Below, piece after piece: positions 60,101 to 64,000 of a stretch of DNA of 64,000 bases. Positions within the stretch are counted from its first letter, which is position 1, and every line of letters begins with the position of its first letter. The notes under the pieces were generated by a model. That model saw nothing but the letters and a program-made list of their open reading frames with translations. It ran no database searches and had not been told where the DNA came from. Source of the stretch: Microglena sp. YARC (lineage: Eukaryota > Chlorophyta > Chlorophyceae > Chlamydomonadales > Chlamydomonadaceae); NCBI GenBank assembly GCA_022414725.1, contig CM039463.1, forward strand, positions 39,876,884 to 39,940,883, written 5' to 3'. The position numbers were made by a program, and so were the translations under genes.

Positions 60101-60500
60101 CGCGGCCGGCAGTAGCCTGATTCCGGCTTCCTTCTGATCAGTCTGAAGCCCAATAAATTGAAAAGGAAGCTTTGCTTCCCATGGTGTTGAGGTTTCGTTT
60201 CAAAGCTTGTTTTTTAAAAGCCTTTGCCTGAGGGAAAACCAAGTACCCTAGTGGTGTTTACTGTTTTTTCCCTTTCTTTTGCGGCCCATAGGTTTCTTCT
60301 TCCAAAAAAAAACGAGGGGGGGGAACATAGTGGTCGAGCCCAAGAGTCCTTGCCTTGGTTTTCAGGGCCATTTCCCTTTAGTTGGGGTTGGGCCTGGGCC
60401 CTGTATTTTTCGTTTTAAAGTTGTAATTTTTTTAAGGACTTTTGATGGGGGGGGGAAAAAGGAATTTTTTCTTCCTTTCTTTTTTTTTTATAATATTCCG
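60101..60500. other. Low-quality sequence at the gap edge
   Basis: Homopolymers are inflated everywhere (runs such as TTTTTT, GGGGGGG, AAAAAAAA) right up to the N run. This looks like unpolished long-read sequence. Nothing can be annotated reliably. Confidence 0.55.
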
Positions 60501-61500
60501 NNNNNNNNNNNNNNNNNNNNNNNNNNNNNNNNNNNNNNNNNNNNNNNNNNNNNNNNNNNNNNNNNNNNNNNNNNNNNNNNNNNNNNNNNNNNNNNNNNNN
60601 NNNNNNNNNNNNNNNNNNNNNNNNNNNNNNNNNNNNNNNNNNNNNNNNNNNNNNNNNNNNNNNNNNNNNNNNNNNNNNNNNNNNNNNNNNNNNNNNNNNN
60701 NNNNNNNNNNNNNNNNNNNNNNNNNNNNNNNNNNNNNNNNNNNNNNNNNNNNNNNNNNNNNNNNNNNNNNNNNNNNNNNNNNNNNNNNNNNNNNNNNNNN
60801 NNNNNNNNNNNNNNNNNNNNNNNNNNNNNNNNNNNNNNNNNNNNNNNNNNNNNNNNNNNNNNNNNNNNNNNNNNNNNNNNNNNNNNNNNNNNNNNNNNNN
60901 NNNNNNNNNNNNNNNNNNNNNNNNNNNNNNNNNNNNNNNNNNNNNNNNNNNNNNNNNNNNNNNNNNNNNNNNNNNNNNNNNNNNNNNNNNNNNNNNNNNN
61001 NNNNNNNNNNNNNNNNNNNNNNNNNNNNNNNNNNNNNNNNNNNNNNNNNNNNNNNNNNNNNNNNNNNNNNNNNNNNNNNNNNNNNNNNNNNNNNNNNNNN
61101 NNNNNNNNNNNNNNNNNNNNNNNNNNNNNNNNNNNNNNNNNNNNNNNNNNNNNNNNNNNNNNNNNNNNNNNNNNNNNNNNNNNNNNNNNNNNNNNNNNNN
61201 NNNNNNNNNNNNNNNNNNNNNNNNNNNNNNNNNNNNNNNNNNNNNNNNNNNNNNNNNNNNNNNNNNNNNNNNNNNNNNNNNNNNNNNNNNNNNNNNNNNN
61301 NNNNNNNNNNNNNNNNNNNNNNNNNNNNNNNNNNNNNNNNNNNNNNNNNNNNNNNNNNNNNNNNNNNNNNNNNNNNNNNNNNNNNNNNNNNNNNNNNNNN
61401 NNNNNNNNNNNNNNNNNNNNNNNNNNNNNNNNNNNNNNNNNNNNNNNNNNNNNNNNNNNNNNNNNNNNNNNNNNNNNNNNNNNNNNNNNNNNNNNNNNNN
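60501..61500. other. Assembly gap, 1000 N
   Basis: Exactly 1000 N. Retrotransposon debris lies on the left and satellite on the right, so the join between the two is not supported by sequence. Confidence 0.99.
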
Positions 61501-64000
61501 AGTAAGCGCTCAGTATTGTTACAATAAATATACTTCAGAAGTTAGACAGTATAGTTAGTAGCTCGGTATTGTTACATTTAGGATCATTAACTAGAAAGCT
61601 TATTGAGTTATAATAAGCCTCGTAATTGTCACAATAGGGCATCATACTCAGAATGCTCTAGATTATTATAGCTCTGTATTTTTACAATAGGGATTATAAC
61701 TCAGAATGCTAGAGTTATAGGAGCTCCGGTTGTTTTACAATAGGGAATCATACTCAGAAGCTTCTTAGAGTTATATAGTAGTTAGCTCTGTATTTTTTGT
61801 TACAATACTGATCATACTCAGAAGCTTAGAGTATAGAATTCGGTATTTTTCCAAATAAGGGATCATACTCAGTAGCTTATAGTGCTTTATAGTAGCCCTC
61901 CGGTATTGTTCTACCCCAAATAGGATCATTAACAATCATGCCTAAATAGCTGTAGAGTTATTATAGTAGCTCGTAAAATTGTTTACAAAATAGATCATCC
62001 TCAGTAGCGCTTAGAGTAGAGTAGTTCGCGTATTGTTACCAATATGGATCATTACTTCAGTGTTAGAAGTAAAGTAGTTCGGTTCATTGTTACAAATAGG
62101 AATCATACAATTTCATACTTAAATTAGCTAGATTGTTTATAGTGCACGTATTGTACAAAGGGGATCATAACTCAAAAAAAAGCCCTTAGAGTATAGTAGC
62201 TCCCCGGTGGGTTATTGCTTACATTAGGATCATTACTCAGAAGAAGCTTAGAGTATAGAGGCTCGGTTATTGTAAACAAAGCGAATCATACTCAGTAGCT
62301 TTAGAGATAAGTAGTCTGTATTGTCTACCAATAGGAATCATACTCATAGGCTCTAAGTATAGTAGCTCGTATTGTTACATAAGATCATACATTTCATACT
62401 CAATAGCTACTAAAGAGCATATAGCTCGTATTGATACCAATAGGGATCATACTTCCAAGAAAGCTCCTAGAGTTATAGTTAAGCCTCGTATTAGTCACAA
62501 TAGGAATAATACTTCAGAAGAAGCTTTAGAGATATTAGCTCGGTGGGTTTATTGTTACCAATAAGGATCATACTTCAGAAGCTTTAGAGTAGTAGTAGCT
62601 CGTATGTTTACCAATAGGATCATCCTCATAATCTTCTAGAGTATAGTATAGCTCAGGTATTGTCACAATAGGATCATACTCAGAAAGCTTTTAGAGTATA
62701 GTAGTTCGGTTATTGTACAATAGGAATTATTACTCAGAAGCTTAGGAGTATATAGCTCTTGTATTGTTTACAATAGGATCATACTTCAAAGCTCTAGAGG
62801 TTATAGTTAGTCGCGTATTGCTTCCAATAGGGATTCATACCTCAGAAAGCCTTAGATTATAGTAGCTCGTATTGTTAACAATTAGGGTCATAATTCAAGT
62901 ACTAAGTATGGGTAGCCTCGTATTGTTACAATAGGAATCATCCTCAGTTAACTTAGAGTATAAGTAGTCGGTATTGTTACAAAGATCATACTCAGAAGCT
63001 TAGAGCTATAGTTTAGTTCGTTATTGTTACAATAGGGATTCATTTTACATTCATAACTCCCAATAGCTTTAGAGAGTATAGTAGCTCGTATTGGCACGAA
63101 ATAGTATTTCATAACTCAGTAGCTTAAAGTAATAGTCTTTAGAGTTATCGTTCGGTTTTTTGTTACAATAGGAATCATACTCGTTAGCTTAAAGTTTATA
63201 GTTAACAGTAGTTCCGGTTATTTTTACCCCGATAAAGGATCATACATTCATACTCAATAGATTAGAGTATTAGTAGCTCCCGTTATTGTTACCATATTAT
63301 AGGATTCATACTCAGAAGCTCTAGAGTATAGTTAGGCTCGTATTGTCACAATAGCGATAATACTACAGAAGCTTTAGAGTATAGTAGTTCGTATTGTTAC
63401 AAGGATTTCATTACCAGTAGCTTAAAGTTATTAGTAGCTCCGGTATTGTTACGATTAGGATTCATTACCAATTCCATACTCCAATAGCTTAAAGAAGTAA
63501 AGTAAAGCCTCCGGTATTGTTTAACAATAGGCGATCATAAACTCAGAAAGCTTTAGAGTTATCAGTAGCCTCGAGTATTGTCACAAATAGGGATTAATAC
63601 TCAGAAGCTTTATAGAGTTATAGTAGCTCGTTTATTGTTACAATAGGGATTCATATTTCAGAAGCTTTAAAGTTATAATAAGCTCTGTATGTTACAATAG
63701 GATTCATTACTTCCAGAAGCTTAGAGTTAGCTTTAGCTCTGCTCTTGTGTTGTTTGTACATAGCGGATCATACTCAGTAGCTTTAGAGTATAGTTAGCTC
63801 CTGTATTGTTACAATAAGGGATCATAATTCAGAAGATTAGAATATAGTCTGAGCCGGTTATTTTTACGATAAGGATCAAACATTCATACCATAGCTTAGA
63901 GGTATTGTAGCTCGGTTATGATACAATAGGATCCATACTCAGAAAGCTTTAGAGCTATAAGATAGTCTCGGTATTGTCAACAATAGGATCACACTCATAA
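61501..64000. repeat. Degenerate 50-bp satellite, right block
   Basis: Same monomer family and same orientation as 1-39105, but nearly every copy carries several 1-2 bp indels and doubled bases, a pattern typical of uncorrected reads. No gene was seen. Confidence 0.92.

Overview
This window looks like repeat-rich heterochromatin from a nuclear eukaryotic genome. The evidence is a kilobase-scale 50-bp satellite, an LTR (Ty3/gypsy) retrotransposon, a non-LTR retrotransposon, long microsatellites and a tRNA-Gly gene with a Pol III T-run. No intact host protein-coding gene is supported. A green alga (chlorophyte) is a reasonable guess from the CA/poly-C tracts and the style of the LINE and gypsy elements. 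That is inference only, and the species is not identifiable from the sequence.

Layout. 1-4910, 12738-20967, 21968-about 39105 and 61501-64000 are one satellite family, split by an inserted element and by two runs of exactly 1000 N (20968-21967 and 60501-61500). Copies are almost identical in 25.4-39.0 kb and heavily indel-ridden near the gaps. 4911-12733 is a 7.8-kb foldback element inserted in the satellite. It has a 29-bp terminal inverted repeat, a 4-bp TTAG duplication of the target, subterminal CTTACAAT hairpins, and two arms (5322-8950 and 9481-11892) that are reverse complements of each other around a loop of about 530 bp. Each arm carries an array of 78-bp units with a small hairpin in every unit (about 17 units on the left, 9 on the right).

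39.3-40.3 kb is a CA/poly-C minisatellite. 40.4-44.5 kb (minus strand) is the 5' two-thirds of a non-LTR retrotransposon: three 5' monomers interrupted by about 240 copies of AG, a first ORF holding two tandem copies of a Josephin-like cysteine-protease domain, and a frameshifted APE-type endonuclease that overlaps the first ORF's stop codon. The reverse transcriptase is missing. A separate relic at 46.9-47.3 kb looks like a restriction-like (PD-(D/E)XK) endonuclease tail of a related LINE. Between them lie a tRNA-Gly(TCC) gene, TGCGTCC/GGACGCA palindromic repeats and a short ORF with a PCNA-binding-like motif.

49.1-60.1 kb (minus strand) is a decayed Ty3/gypsy-type element. From 5' to 3' it has a gag-like zinc-knuckle region (about 59.9 kb), an unrecognised stretch, reverse transcriptase (55.3-54.5 kb), RNase H (54.4-53.9 kb), an unusually long spacer, integrase (52.4-51.1 kb), a PHD finger (51.0 kb), a Tudor-like module (50.7 kb) and an open 443-codon ORF of unknown function (50.5-49.1 kb). 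Most domains are split over two or three frames, from decay, sequencing indels or both. No LTR pair could be identified, because the 5' side runs into the gap.
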